DNA from: Trifolium pratense
Taxonomy: Eukaryota > Streptophyta > Magnoliopsida > Fabales > Fabaceae
Length of the DNA stretch: 64,000 nt
Direction: 5' to 3'
Assembly: GCF_020283565.1 (NCBI RefSeq)
Contig: NC_060063.1
Span: 18,356,720 to 18,420,719 of the forward strand
The first letter of the stretch is position 1. Each line of letters opens with the position of its first letter. The translations under genes and the position numbers were made by a program. The notes beneath the pieces are model-generated. The model was not told the origin of the DNA. It searched no databases and saw only the letters and a program-made list of their open reading frames with translations. Positions 1 through 9,916 of the stretch are shown in pieces.

Positions 1-2
1 GT

Positions 3-3000
3 ACTGTGTCTAAACAATATGATAACTCCATTATATTCAAAGGTCTGAGAAAGAACAATGTTTATAAAATTAATCTTTCTGATTTGAATGAACAAAAAGT
101 GATGTGTCTTCTGACCTTGAGTGAAGAAAAATGGATCTGGCATAAGAGGTTAGGCCATGCTAACTGGAGGTTAATCTCTAAGCTTAGCAAGCTTGACCTT
201 GTCAGAGGTTTACCAAAAATCAAATATCACTCAAACACACTTTGTGGTTCTTGTCAAAAAGGAAAAATTACAAAATCATCTTTTAAACCTAAGAACATTG
301 TTTCTACCTCAAGACCATTGGAACTTCTTCACATTGATCTGTTTGGGCCAGTTAACACTGCCTCTATCAATGGAAAGAAGTATGGATTAGTGATTGTTGA
401 TGACTACAGTAGATGGACTTGGGTAAAATTCCTAAGAACAAAAGATGAAGCTTATGATGAGTTTAGCATCTTCTGCAAACAAATTCAAAATGAAAAAGGC
501 TACACTATTTTAAAAGTTAGAAGTGATCATGGTGGAGAATTTGAAAATGAACCTTTTGAAAACTTTTGTGAAAAATATGGCATCCTGCATGAATTCTCTT
601 CTCCTAGAACTCCTCAACAAAATGGGGTTGTAGAAAGGAAGAATAGAACTCTGCAAGAAATGGCCAGAACCATGATGCATGAAACTAATGTAGCAAAATT
701 TTTATGGGCAGAAGCTGTAAACACAGCATGTTATGCTCAAAATAGAATCTATATCAGATCTAAATTGAACAAAACTGCTTATGAACTGTTCAAAGGAAGA
801 AAGCCTGACATTTCTTATTTTCATCAGTTTGGATGTACTTGTTACATCTTAAACAACAAAGTCCATCTAAAGAAATTTGATGCTAGAGGTTATAAGGGTA
901 TCTTTATAGGATATTCTGAACGCTCAAAAGCATATAGACTGTATATTTCTGAAACACACACTGTGGAAGAAACTATGCATGTCAAATTTGATGATAAAGA
1001 GCCTGACCAAGTGTCAGAGCTTGTGGAAGGTTTGTCTAGATTTCAGGTATCAGAGGATCAGTATTCAGATATTCCAAACTACTCAGAACATCCATTCTCT
1101 GAAGAACCTCTGAACATAACAGTTCCTACAGACTCTGAACAACAAAGAACTGAAGCAACTGCTGAACCTGCTGTTGATGAGTCTGAAGATGATGAGCCCC
1201 CAAGAAACACTTTCAAATACAAATCATCACATCCAGAGGAACTGATCTTAGGCAACAAGGATAGTCCAATGAAGACAAGATCTCAACTGAGAAATGAGGA
1301 ATCTTTAGTTGGTCTTATCTCAATGATGGAACCTTCAAAGATTGATGAAGCTCTGAAAGATGATGCTTGGATTGTAGCAATGCAAGAAGAGCTGAATCAA
1401 TTTCAAAGGAATGATGTATGGACACTAGTGCCCAAACCTTCACATAAGAACATTAATGGAACAAAATGGGTATTCAGAAACAAGCTGAATGAACAAGGTG
1501 AAGTGGTAAGAAACAAGGCTAGATTAGTTGCACAAGGTTATAGTCAGCAAGAAGGGATTGACTATACATAAACCTTTGCACCAGTTGCTAGACTTGAAGC
1601 TATCAGGTTACTTCTATCTTATGCTGTTAATCATGGAATAACCTTGTATCAGATGGATGTTAAAAGTGCCTTCTTAAATGGTTTTATTTCTGAAGAAGTA
1701 TATGTCAAACAACCTCCTGGTTTTGAAGATGTCTCAAACCCAGAACATGTTTTCAAATTGAAGAAATCACTGTATGGTCTGAAACAAGCTCCAAGAGCTT
1801 GGTATGATAGACTCAGTAATTTCCTTCTTGAAAAGGGTTTTGAGAAAGGGAAGGTTGACTGCACACTCTTTAGAAAAACAACCAAAGAAGACATTTTAAT
1901 CATTCAAATTTATGTTGATGATATTATCTTTGGTTCAACTAATGCTTCCTTGTGCAAGAATTTTTCTAAGATAATGCAGGATGAATTTGAAATGAGCATG
2001 ATGGGAGAATTGAAGTTCTTTCTGGGAATTCAAATCAATCAGAAGAAGGAAGGAACTTATGTTCATCAATCAAAATATACCAAGGAGCTTCTGAAGAAGT
2101 TCAACCTAGATGACTGCAAGATAATGAACACTCCCATGCATTCAACTACTAACATGAGCAAGTCAGAAGATGAAGGAAAAGTAGATCAAAAGGTCTACAG
2201 AGGTATGATTGGTTCCTTACTCTATCTGACAGCCTCTAGGCCAGATATTTTATTCAGTGTTTGCTTATGTGCAAGATTCCAGTCAGATCCTAGAGAATCT
2301 CATCTTACTGCTGTAAAGAGAATCTTTAGGTATCTGAAAGGAACAACTAATCTTGGACTTCTCTATAAGAAATCCAATGATTATGTGCTAAATGGATTCT
2401 GTGATGCTGACTATGCTGGAGATAAAATTGAAAGAAAATCCACAAGTGGCAATTGTCAATTTGTTGGTGAAAACCTTATCTCCTGGGCTAGTAAGAGACA
2501 AACTACTATAGCTTTGTCTACAGCAGAAGCAGAATACATTTCAGCAGCTAAGTGTTGCACACTATGTTGCACGGGTACTCCGTTTTAGACAGAGTACCGA
2601 TACCGGGTACGTACCGGGTACCGGTACGCGTATGGTACTCCCATGGTACGTACCCTCAAAGTACCGAGTTTTTTTGTTTGTTTTTTCATGTGGGTACACG
2701 CGTGGTACTTCCGGGGTACGCGCGTGGTACTCTCAGGGTACACACGTGGTACATATTTCATCAAAAACTATTTTTTTTTTTTTTTTGCAACACTTTCCAA
2801 TCTCATTCTTCTTTTATTTGTTTATTTTTTTAATAAAGATTCATTTTAGTTTAAAATTAGAATCAATTCAGTCTCCTTCCCTTTTTATTTATTTTTAAAA
2901 GTAGATCCGCATAGTCTTACTACTACTCCTAATTTCCTAAACGTGTAAACCACAATACTTTTAAAGTTTGCTATTTTTTATGTTTAATTATTTTTTTAAG

Positions 3001-3443
3001 AATATAATTTTATTATTTTAAGTATATAACTATATTAAAAAAAATTATACAAGCGTACCCGTACCTTAATTTTTCTAAAAATACCGTACCACGTACCGGT
3101 ACCGGTACCGGTACCGTACCCGCACCTGTGCAACATAGGTTGCACACAACTACTCTGGCTAAAATATCAGTTAGAAGATTATCAGGTAAGCAGTCACAAT
3201 ATTCCTTTATATTGTGATAATACTGCAGCCATTCATTTATCTAAAAATCCTATCCTACACTCTAGAGCCAAACATATTGAAATCAAACACCATTTTATCA
3301 GAGATTATGTTCAGAGAGGCATTATAGATATTAAGTTTGTTGATACTGAAAATCAATGGGCTGACATATTTACTAAAGCCTTACCTGTTGAAAGATTTGA
3401 TTTTATAAAGAAACATCTGAACATGTTTTCAATCTCTGAATGA
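3..3443 (+). pseudogene. pol: copia pol (integrase-RT-RNase H), broken
   Basis: The frame is open from the left edge. Counting from the first complete codon at 6: an integrase zinc finger (H46, H51, C80, C83), catalytic integrase residues D111, D174 and E210, and the start of reverse transcriptase near residue 450. The frame stops at 1569-1571 with TAA where the family has a Glu codon, then continues in the same frame from 1572. Downstream are the RT motif YVDDIIFG near 1911 and a copia RNase H with DADYAG and an AEAEY motif. A hAT MITE (2562-3138) cuts RNase H; the frame resumes after it and ends at TGA 3441-3443 with the usual tail ADIFTKALP. The product would process and integrate the element's cDNA, but one nonsense codon and the insertion make this copy inactive. 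The part before residue 1 (protease) is outside the window. Confidence 0.92.
2562..3138. mobile_element. hAT-type MITE inserted in RNase H
   Basis: A 577-bp insert with perfect 11-bp terminal inverted repeats CTATGTTGCAC, flanked by the 8-bp duplication GTTGCACA (2554-2561 and 3139-3146). Eight-base duplications are typical of the hAT superfamily. Insert plus duplication is 585 bp and the pol frame is the same on both sides. The subterminal regions are packed with GTACCGG/GGTAC motifs, possibly transposase-binding repeats. There is no coding capacity. If the leading C is given to the flank, the duplication reads as 9 bp, so a Mutator origin is less likely but not excluded. Confidence 0.85.
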
Positions 3444-3892
3444 AAATTTTTTTTTGGCTATTAAAGTGTAAGAGGTTATGTATATCAGAACTTATGATTC
3501 AGAACATCTGAAACACAAGCTCTGAAGTACTTAACTCTGATAGAGAATTTTAAATATCTCAGAGGCTCTGAACTATTTAAGTGGGAAACGTTTAGTATTC
3601 GCTACTGAACAGTTGTCCATTAAAATAGCAGTTACCGAGTAAATTTCTGCACGTGGTCTACGTGTGTCAGGTAGTGGGTGGTTAATGATGACTTTTAGTA
3701 TTCAACTTTTTTGTCAATTAACGTAACTTCCCAAATTTGCTATTTTCGTGTTAACTGTACGCTTTTAAATAAAACTTACACAATACACTTGCACACTTCT
3801 CACTCTCACAACCTACACTTTCTTTTCTCTCTAAACCTTCAACAAAATTTTCTTTCTCTCTCATTAGTTCCTACCCTTACCTAAACTTCATC
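3444..3892 (+). other. spacer between pol and envelope-like ORF
   Basis: No ORF of note. Pyrimidine-rich, leader-like sequence (TTCTCTCTC, CAACAAAA) lies just before the next ATG. A TATA-like AAATAAAA occurs near 3766. In Sireviruses this stretch could carry a splice acceptor or a promoter for the third ORF, but nothing here proves either. Confidence 0.4.
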
Positions 3893-6553
3893 ATGGCTGG
3901 TTCTTCGTCTTCTTCAACAACAAAGATTCCTCCGTTCATGTTTAGAAATCTTCAAATCGTTGGGAACGAAATGGAGTTTCCAGAATCTGAGCTCATCTTT
4001 CTCTCTGAGAAGATGATAGATTTCGATAGCTTGAAGGCAAATGGGTTCGATGTGAAACAGTACTTCTCCACTCAAGGTTGGGATAAGTACTTCAACATGC
4101 TTAATGGTCCTATTTACCCAGATCTCTTGAAGAAATTCTGGATGAAGGCTAAGGTTTTTTATAAGGTTGAAGCTAAGCAGGAAGAACTTGCTGCTATTGA
4201 GCGGGATCCTAGTTTGAAAGGTAAATCTAGGAAAGAAATGGGTTTACTGGAATTTACTGGAAAACAGATTAGGTCAAATATCTGTGGTATGAATCTGGCT
4301 TTCTCTCCTATTCACTTCAACGCTTTGCTTGGCTTGGATAACTCTGGGATAGAGTTAGATGTTTTTGAGAAGGACACAAGGTACATAAATGATCTTCTGG
4401 CTCTGATATGTACAGATCTGAAACTGAAGGGTAAAGTCAAGGGTTTGACTGATGTCTGCAGAGTGCTATTCAAGATCATACTAGCTGCTATCAGTCCAAG
4501 AGTTGGTGGTACTGATACAATCTCCTGGACTCATCGTCATCTGATCTACTTCCTTCTGAAAGGAACGAAAGTAAATCTGGGAGAATACTTCTTTGAGAGG
4601 ATCTGTGAAGCAATCTTCTCAAGCAAATCTCAGAGGAAAACAGCCATAGCTTATCCAAGATTACTCTCAGACCTTCTTTATCAAGGTCATGTTGTTCAGA
4701 ATCTGAAGAAGTTCCATCCAGAACTTGTGGAAAAGAAGTTCACTCCTGAGATTCTGAATGCAAGTTTTCTAACCAAGATGCGTATCATCTCATCAAAGTT
4801 GGTTCAACCTCCACAAGAATTTACAGCTAGTCTTGAAGATCGACTGTATGTAGATGGTTATCCAGTAATCTCTGAAATGGATGCTGAGCACATCATCCAA
4901 GATTATCTGGAAGTTCTGAGAAAAGAAGGGTATACTATTGATAGGAGTATGGTCCCTCCAGCTCCTGTAAACATGTATAATCCTAAGAGGAAACCTAAGA
5001 GGAAAGCTGAACAAGGAAAACCAGATCTTCTGGCTCAGAAGAAGGTTAAGGTAGAAGAAGCTATTGCTGAGCAAAGAACGAAAAGGAAACATGAAGCTAT
5101 GTCTGGAAAAGCTGCTGTAACATCATCAAAGAAGCCTATTGTTGTTGATGATGAAGAAGAAAGTGAAGATAGTGACTCTTCTGAATCTCAGTCTGATTCA
5201 GAAACTGAGTCTGATGAAGAAACTCTGAGTACTAGGATGCATCAGAAACATGTCCCTGATTCCAAAGGTAAATCTCCTCAGTACATCTTTAATGAAGCTG
5301 AAATTGGAATAGGGTTTACCAAACCTCTTAGAACTATTCTTCCCAACATTTCAACTTCTGATAACCCCCTCTCTAAGCTAGAAAAACATCTTAGCCCTGA
5401 CCCCCTCAATAATCAGCCTCTTACTCATGAAACCCACAAATCTTCATCACCTCCTAAACCAAAATCACCTCTACCTCAACCTCAACCACAAAAAGAATCA
5501 CCTGACATTCCATCATCTGAACCACAACCAGATAATCCTACCTCTGAACAAGCCTCTCCCACAAAACAACCTTCACCTCACAAATCTCCTGAACCAACCC
5601 CTGAACACAAATCTCCTGAACCTTCATATGAACACATTTATCCTGAATCAACATCTGACATCTCATCTTCTGAATCAACTCCTGAACCCAATCCTAATCC
5701 AAGTGCTGAGCATGCTTCTCCTGCACACATTCATACTTGTGCCCCTGAACCTTCAGAAGCAGAAGTTGTCATCATTAATAACCCTGCTAATGAATCAACA
5801 AAACACTCTACCATTCCCAATATCTCACCCTCATCCTCTGACCCTTTTGGTAACCTCTCCAATCAGCTTTATGATGATTTACTTAGGTTATCACACATTC
5901 AGGACAGGTTTTTGGTGTGTCCCTCTGATGTGGATATGGAGGTGTCACTAATCAAAGCTAGAATCTGCAATGCTCTGGATGCTATGGGTGATGAAATCAA
6001 GACTGTGATTGGACAACGGGATTTGGATATGGTACATCTGCTGAAGGACAGCTTAGCAAGAGCTAGTTTGAAACGACTGACTGGGTTTAACCATGAAGAG
6101 CATGAGCGTGCTAAGCTGGCTGCTATTGCTGCTACTGCAAGGCATATGTCTGCTTTTAAGGAATGTTGGGTGGATTCCAAGCTTTTCAAGAGCCTTGAGG
6201 ATCAAAGGATTGAGAATGAACGTCTAGCTGAAGCTGCTGCAAGAATTGCTGAAGAAATCCCTGAGCTGAACCAAGAGGATGCTCCAGATGCTGATATTCT
6301 GATGATTGATTATCCAGAGGAAGGTGAACCCTCCTCTGATAAAGGCAAGGCACCTTTGGTTGAAGAACAGGCACCTTTGGTTGTAGATCAGCTGCAGATT
6401 CTTCAAGAAGCTCTGAGGGAACAACAAGAAGGTTTGGAAAGGCAAAGGACAGCTCACCTCAATTTGGAATCTAAAGTGGATGGTCTAGTTTCCAACGTGG
6501 GGTCTCTGAATGACAAATTTGACCAGCTCTTAGCCTTTCTCAAAAAACCCTAG
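3893..6553 (+). CDS. Sirevirus envelope-like ORF (886 aa), putative plant transposon protein
   Basis: Intact 886-codon ORF starting at ATG 3893 in a good context (CATCATGGCT). Residues about 60-300 resemble the conserved globular domain annotated in legumes as putative plant transposon or envelope-like protein (recognised from the family, not searched). Residues about 350-410 are Lys/Arg-rich, like nuclear targeting signals. Residues 416-450 read PIVVDDEEE and continue as a Ser/Asp/Glu run, then a Pro/Ser/Glu-rich linker (about 500-620) with repeated KSPEP-like units, and a C-terminal helical part (about 690-886) ending in a coiled coil. There is no signal peptide, membrane segment or cleavage site, so a true envelope role is not supported; a nuclear or virus-like-particle accessory protein fits better. 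It lies in the standard Sirevirus position, 450 bp after pol, and is the only uninterrupted gene of this copy. Confidence 0.8.
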   Translation: MAGSSSSSTTKIPPFMFRNLQIVGNEMEFPESELIFLSEKMIDFDSLKANGFDVKQYFSTQGWDKYFNMLNGPIYPDLLKKFWMKAKVFYKVEAKQEELAAIERDPSLKGKSRKEMGLLEFTGKQIRSNICGMNLAFSPIHFNALLGLDNSGIELDVFEKDTRYINDLLALICTDLKLKGKVKGLTDVCRVLFKIILAAISPRVGGTDTISWTHRHLIYFLLKGTKVNLGEYFFERICEAIFSSKSQRKTAIAYPRLLSDLLYQGHVVQNLKKFHPELVEKKFTPEILNASFLTKMRIISSKLVQPPQEFTASLEDRLYVDGYPVISEMDAEHIIQDYLEVLRKEGYTIDRSMVPPAPVNMYNPKRKPKRKAEQGKPDLLAQKKVKVEEAIAEQRTKRKHEAMSGKAAVTSSKKPIVVDDEEESEDSDSSESQSDSETESDEETLSTRMHQKHVPDSKGKSPQYIFNEAEIGIGFTKPLRTILPNISTSDNPLSKLEKHLSPDPLNNQPLTHETHKSSSPPKPKSPLPQPQPQKESPDIPSSEPQPDNPTSEQASPTKQPSPHKSPEPTPEHKSPEPSYEHIYPESTSDISSSESTPEPNPNPSAEHASPAHIHTCAPEPSEAEVVIINNPANESTKHSTIPNISPSSSDPFGNLSNQLYDDLLRLSHIQDRFLVCPSDVDMEVSLIKARICNALDAMGDEIKTVIGQRDLDMVHLLKDSLARASLKRLTGFNHEEHERAKLAAIAATARHMSAFKECWVDSKLFKSLEDQRIENERLAEAAARIAEEIPELNQEDAPDADILMIDYPEEGEPSSDKGKAPLVEEQAPLVVDQLQILQEALREQQEGLERQRTAHLNLESKVDGLVSNVGSLNDKFDQLLAFLKKP

Positions 6554-6778
6554 GATTCTTTGCACTTTATGTTTTTCATGTTATTTATCTTCTGAACAAT
6601 CTTATCTTAAATTTTCACTTATTTATTGGTTTGATATTTTTTGGTTGTTGTGTGATGTTTACTTTTATTTTCTTTGATAAACAAGAACATAAGAACACAA
6701 GATGAATTTAAAAGAAATTTTTTATTAATGATCTAACAATGTTGAGTACATTGGTAAAAAGAAAAAGACGACCTAATC
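6554..6778. other. gap after envelope-like ORF, start of 3' region
   Basis: AT-rich sequence after the TAG stop of the 886-aa ORF. It probably forms the 3' untranslated part of that ORF's transcript. No motif is clear apart from T-rich stretches. Confidence 0.4.
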
Positions 6779-7147
6779 CTAGTCAGATGGATAATACTCA
6801 GAAGAAATCTCAGATTTCTCCTCAGCATCCTCTGATGAAATTACTATAGGATCTGGGTTCTGCTCTTCTTCGTCGTGTTCTTCTTCTGGAACTTAGCCAG
6901 CCAAGAACTCAACATAGTCAGCATCATCTTCATTTTCTTCAGCTTCAGAATCTGATGAAATGATTATAATCTCAGCATCTTGTGGTTTCTTGTCGTCTTC
7001 TTTATCTTTCTCATCTTTTTCGCGTTTTTCTTCTTCTTTCTTTCTCCGAAACTCTGCAATACGTGAACTAAATCTTCTCATTCTTCTTGATTCTTCTTGG
7101 TCTACTTGTCTATTATTTTTGTGAAGGATGTGTGTTAACTCGTTCAC
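6779..7147 (-). pseudogene. antisense acidic/coiled ORF in Sirevirus 3' region (one stop codon)
   Basis: On the strand opposite to pol, ATG at 7147 opens an 84-codon frame ending in TAG at 6893-6895. The same frame goes on for 37 more codons to TAG 6779-6781. The first part is Arg/Lys/Glu-rich and helical (EFRRKKEEEKREKDEKDKE), then IIIISSDSEAEENEDD. The part past the first stop repeats the pattern with PIVISSEDAEE. Hydrophobic triplets followed by Ser-Ser and acids are the known shape of SUMO-interaction motifs. A second such motif after a stop suggests the ORF was once about 121 codons long. Function unknown; it may be chance coding in low-complexity DNA, but the repeated motif and consistent composition argue otherwise. 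Confidence 0.45.
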
Positions 7148-7283
7148 CTTTTATAAAACCTTTTAGCGCGTTGTTTTTTTTTTTTTTTTTTTTTTTTTGA
7201 AATAAATTCACCTTTGTAACAACCACTCTTCTTCTTTGACTGTCTTGGTTATCTAATTTTTTTTTTTTACTTTTTGATAATGA

Positions 7284-7731
7284 CAAAAGGGGGAGTAGTT
7301 ACGCATTAATTGATAAGTGATAAGTTTCAAAGCTGAAACCACGCTCTCGCTTTTATCCGTTAAGTTAAAAGTTGTTTCTTTTAAATTGTTTTACGTATTT
7401 CAATGTGGAGACTAAGTAAGTTGAAACTGAGATAAATTTCATAAGTAAGGATAAGTTAAGAGTGCAATTTTAACTTAGCCTTATGAGACTTAGGGGGAGA
7501 GCTTGCAAACCTCTCACTCTGAAGAAAGATATGAAATTTGTTTTATTCCAAATTATCTTAATCTTATACTAAATTAAAATATCATGGATAAAACTTAAAG
7601 CTTAGGCTTTATGGAGTATCAATCTTAGGGGGAGCTTGCAAACCTCATAAACCTAAGAGAAACATGATAAGTTAATTTAACAACAATTGTCAATTAATAC
7701 TTATGTTTGTCATCATCAAAAAGGGGGAGAT
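7284..7731 (+). promoter_or_regulatory. four polypurine tracts before the 3' LTR
   Basis: AAAAGGGGGAG at 7284-7294, TTAGGGGGAGAG near 7490-7501, TTAGGGGGAG near 7624-7634, and AAAAAGGGGGAGA at 7718-7730, which abuts the LTR start after one T. Two of the inner copies share the following GCTTGCAAACCTC. The last is the plus-strand primer; multiple copies of this tract are described for Sireviruses. Confidence 0.8.
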
Positions 7732-8818
7732 TGTTGGAACAAAATTGATTTAAAAATGTTTGCCCCTAAATCTATTAAGGTTTTGATGATAACAAAGTAT
7801 TAATAAACAATTGGAAGGACTAAAAATTTAATTTAAGTGTGCAGGACATAGATTCAATTAAGCTCTGATTAAAGATCAGAAGATAAGGACTTCAGAAGTT
7901 TGTAAGCGTTCAGAAGATCGTGAGACTCAGAAGTTGTAATCTTCAGACGATGAAGTCTTCAGAACTTCTTAAGGTCTAAGCCTCATCAAACTCTGATGAT
8001 CTTCTTGAAGTTTGTAAAGATTCTCTTGTGCAAGTCAACTCTTCTACCAATGAAGAAAAGGACCTTTCAAGCCTGATCAGAACAGCTAATCTCCTTTTGT
8101 CTGTCCTCTTTTGAGAACGTGGGTCATCAGTGATGTTAGCTGAATAAGGAAAGTCTTCTCTGCAGTAGTCAAAGTACCTGAAACTCTTACTTAGTTTTGG
8201 ATACAACCAAACTGCATCAAGACAGGCTGCTTGAAGACAAAAGATTATCTACTTCAACGGTCTTCTTTGCATCGACTCTTTTCTAGTCATATATATACTA
8301 AAGGAATCAGTTGTAATTACTATCAAGGATTATTAACACACACGAACAAACTCTGAATTCCTCATACAAAGCTCTGAACCTCTGAACTGTGTTGTTGCAC
8401 TTTTAGTTCAAATATTTAGTATTTGTTCTTCTAGGTTCTGACTAAGAGCTGTTGTATACATTCTATTATTCATTACATTTGTACTTGAGAAGTCTCTTGC
8501 CTGTGTGCTTGAGCATTGTGGAGAAGTCTTAAGCTTGTGTGCTTGAGCATTGTTGAGAAGTCTCTTGCTTGTGTGCTTGAGCAGTTGTAATCTTGTGTGA
8601 TTATAGTGAAATCCCTTGGAAGTGCAAGGGAACTGGACTACTCTCGTTTTGTGAGAGGAACCAGTATAAATTGCTTGTGTGATCTCTCTCTCTCTCTCTT
8701 AACTTGTTTTATTGTGTTATTTATCCGCTGCTGTTGAAGTTAAGTTAAGAACTTGAAAAAGTTTTAAACTTGACTAAAACACAATTCAACCCCCCGTTCT
8801 TGTGTTTTCACACCTTCA
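7732..8818 (+). repeat. Sirevirus LTR (1087 bp), shared by two element copies
   Basis: Begins TGTTGGAAC right after a polypurine tract and ends CACACCTTCA, two bases before a tRNA-Met primer site, so both borders are internal-region borders. A TATA-like CATATATATACT lies near 8290. Three imperfect direct repeats of about 40-45 bp (GAGAAGTCT...GTGTGCTTGAGCA) occupy about 8486-8590, and a CT microsatellite lies near 8680-8700. It acts as 3' LTR of the left copy and as 5' LTR of the gag start to its right. Confidence 0.85.
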
Positions 8819-8820
8819 AT

Positions 8821-8837
8821 TGGTATCAGAGCTCTGG
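8821..8837 (+). other. primer-binding site for initiator tRNA-Met
   Basis: TGGTATCAGAGCTCTGG, two bases after the LTR end; the standard copia primer site complementary to the 3' end of initiator tRNA-Met. Confidence 0.85.
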
Positions 8838-8887
8838 TCTGTTACTTTCACTTAACAGTGAGACAGTAAAGATCTTGTGAGAACACT

Positions 8888-9028
8888 ATGTCTGGAGGAG
8901 ACGATAGTAGCACTAGAACAACCGGTGAAGCCGGTGATGCCAGTGGTGCTGGTGGTGGTCCTAGAAATGCTTTTGGTTTTGACTACTTAAGTAATGAATC
9001 ACATGAACATAGTGGCAAACATTTTTAA
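8888..9028 (+). pseudogene. gag: Sirevirus gag, first 46 codons only
   Basis: ATG 8888 begins a Gly/Ser/Thr-rich N-terminus (MSGGDDSSTRTT) 51 bp after the primer site, which is where copia gag starts. It continues 46 codons to TAA 9026-9028, where the sequence changes into the 3' region of an unrelated Tat element. The gag is truncated by that junction; the exact breakpoint is somewhere in about 9015-9030. Confidence 0.6.
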
Positions 9029-9763
9029 ATCAATTTTGTTCCAACAGCTTCTAGCTCTTCTCAGCTTCCCAGTGATGACGCCGCTACTGCTGCTTCCCTC
9101 TCCTGGAGCTCCTTTGATCCTTTGGAATTTATCGAGAGGGGAGTGACAATGGTAGGCGATATGACTCGCTTCACCAATACTTCGACAGAGGATTTGAGGA
9201 AGAAAGCTCTGGAGTACGAAGTTAAGGGTACTCTTCTCAACTATCTGCTGACAAATCGCCAGGAGCAGGAAGTTCAGGAAGCGAGGCGAAAGGTGAAGAC
9301 AGTTGATGATAACCTTGCTGATATTGAGAAGAGATACTCTGAGACCAAGACGAGGCTGGAGGAGGATATTCAAAAGCTGAAGAAAGATCAGGAAGGCGAG
9401 GCGGAGAGGCTGAAGAAAGAGTATGAAGAGAAGCTGGCCAAGGTTAAGGAAAGCTATGCCGCCTCCGAGACTAAGCTTAAAGAGAACGCTGCTGCTCAAG
9501 ATGAAAAAATTTCAAAGCTTTCAAAGGAGCGGGATGAGGCGATATTTTATGCGGGAACCTTGGGCGAGGAGAAGGCCAGGTTGGAGAAGGATGTCTCAGA
9601 GCTTCAACTCTATGCCGCCAACCAGTATGATGAAGGCTTCTCTTTTGCTATTGAGCAAGTCAAGTTGCTTTTTCCAGATCTTGATGCCAAGCGCCTAGGC
9701 GAAGCGGATGCGATGAATCAGATTGTTGATGCGAAGCTCGTCCCTTATATCGCTCCTCCATGA
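9029..9763 (+). pseudogene. antisense ORF of Tat element, coiled-coil protein, N-terminus lost
   Basis: Open frame from 9029 to TGA 9761-9763. It runs opposite to the gypsy gag-pol genes (12.4-19.0 kb) and lies downstream of their integrase. Tat-lineage elements are known to carry an antisense ORF at this place. The protein is almost wholly helical: heptad-rich Lys/Glu segments from about 9230 to 9610 form a long coiled coil, ending in a small conserved-looking tail (ANQYDEGFSFAIEQVKLLFP). An in-frame TTG at 9122 is the first start-like codon, but the frame is open further up with no ATG, and the left junction removed the true start. Role unknown in the family. A 3' region without genes follows (9764-9916). 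Confidence 0.65.
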
Positions 9764-9916
9764 GTGCTTTTCTCTTTTGCTGTAATGGATTTATCTTGCC
9801 CTTCTGTGGCTTTTGTAATTATTTTTGTATGCCCTTTAGTGGCTTGAACATTTTTCCCTTCACGGGGTCTTTATTAATTTCTTGACTTCTTTGATTTCCT
9901 GTCTTCATATTGCGTT

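Larger units (their letters stand above)
1..8818 (+). mobile_element. Sirevirus-type Ty1/copia retrotransposon, 5' part outside window
   Basis: Seen in order: copia pol (integrase, reverse transcriptase, RNase H), a long ORF after pol, a 3' region with four polypurine tracts, and one LTR (7732-8818). Copia pol followed by an envelope-like ORF, with repeated polypurine tracts, is the known signature of Sireviruses (the SIRE1 group, common in legumes). Gag and the 5' LTR of this copy lie left of the window. The element is dead: pol has a stop codon and a 577-bp insertion. The LTR is followed directly by a primer-binding site and a second gag start, so this copy is joined to another one. Confidence 0.85.

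Noticed and set aside
5427..5951. 174-codon plus-strand ORF
   Set aside because: Shadow frame of the Pro/Ser-rich part of the envelope-like ORF.
3893..6553. Functional viral envelope glycoprotein
   Set aside because: No signal peptide, membrane span or cleavage site; the name is only historical.
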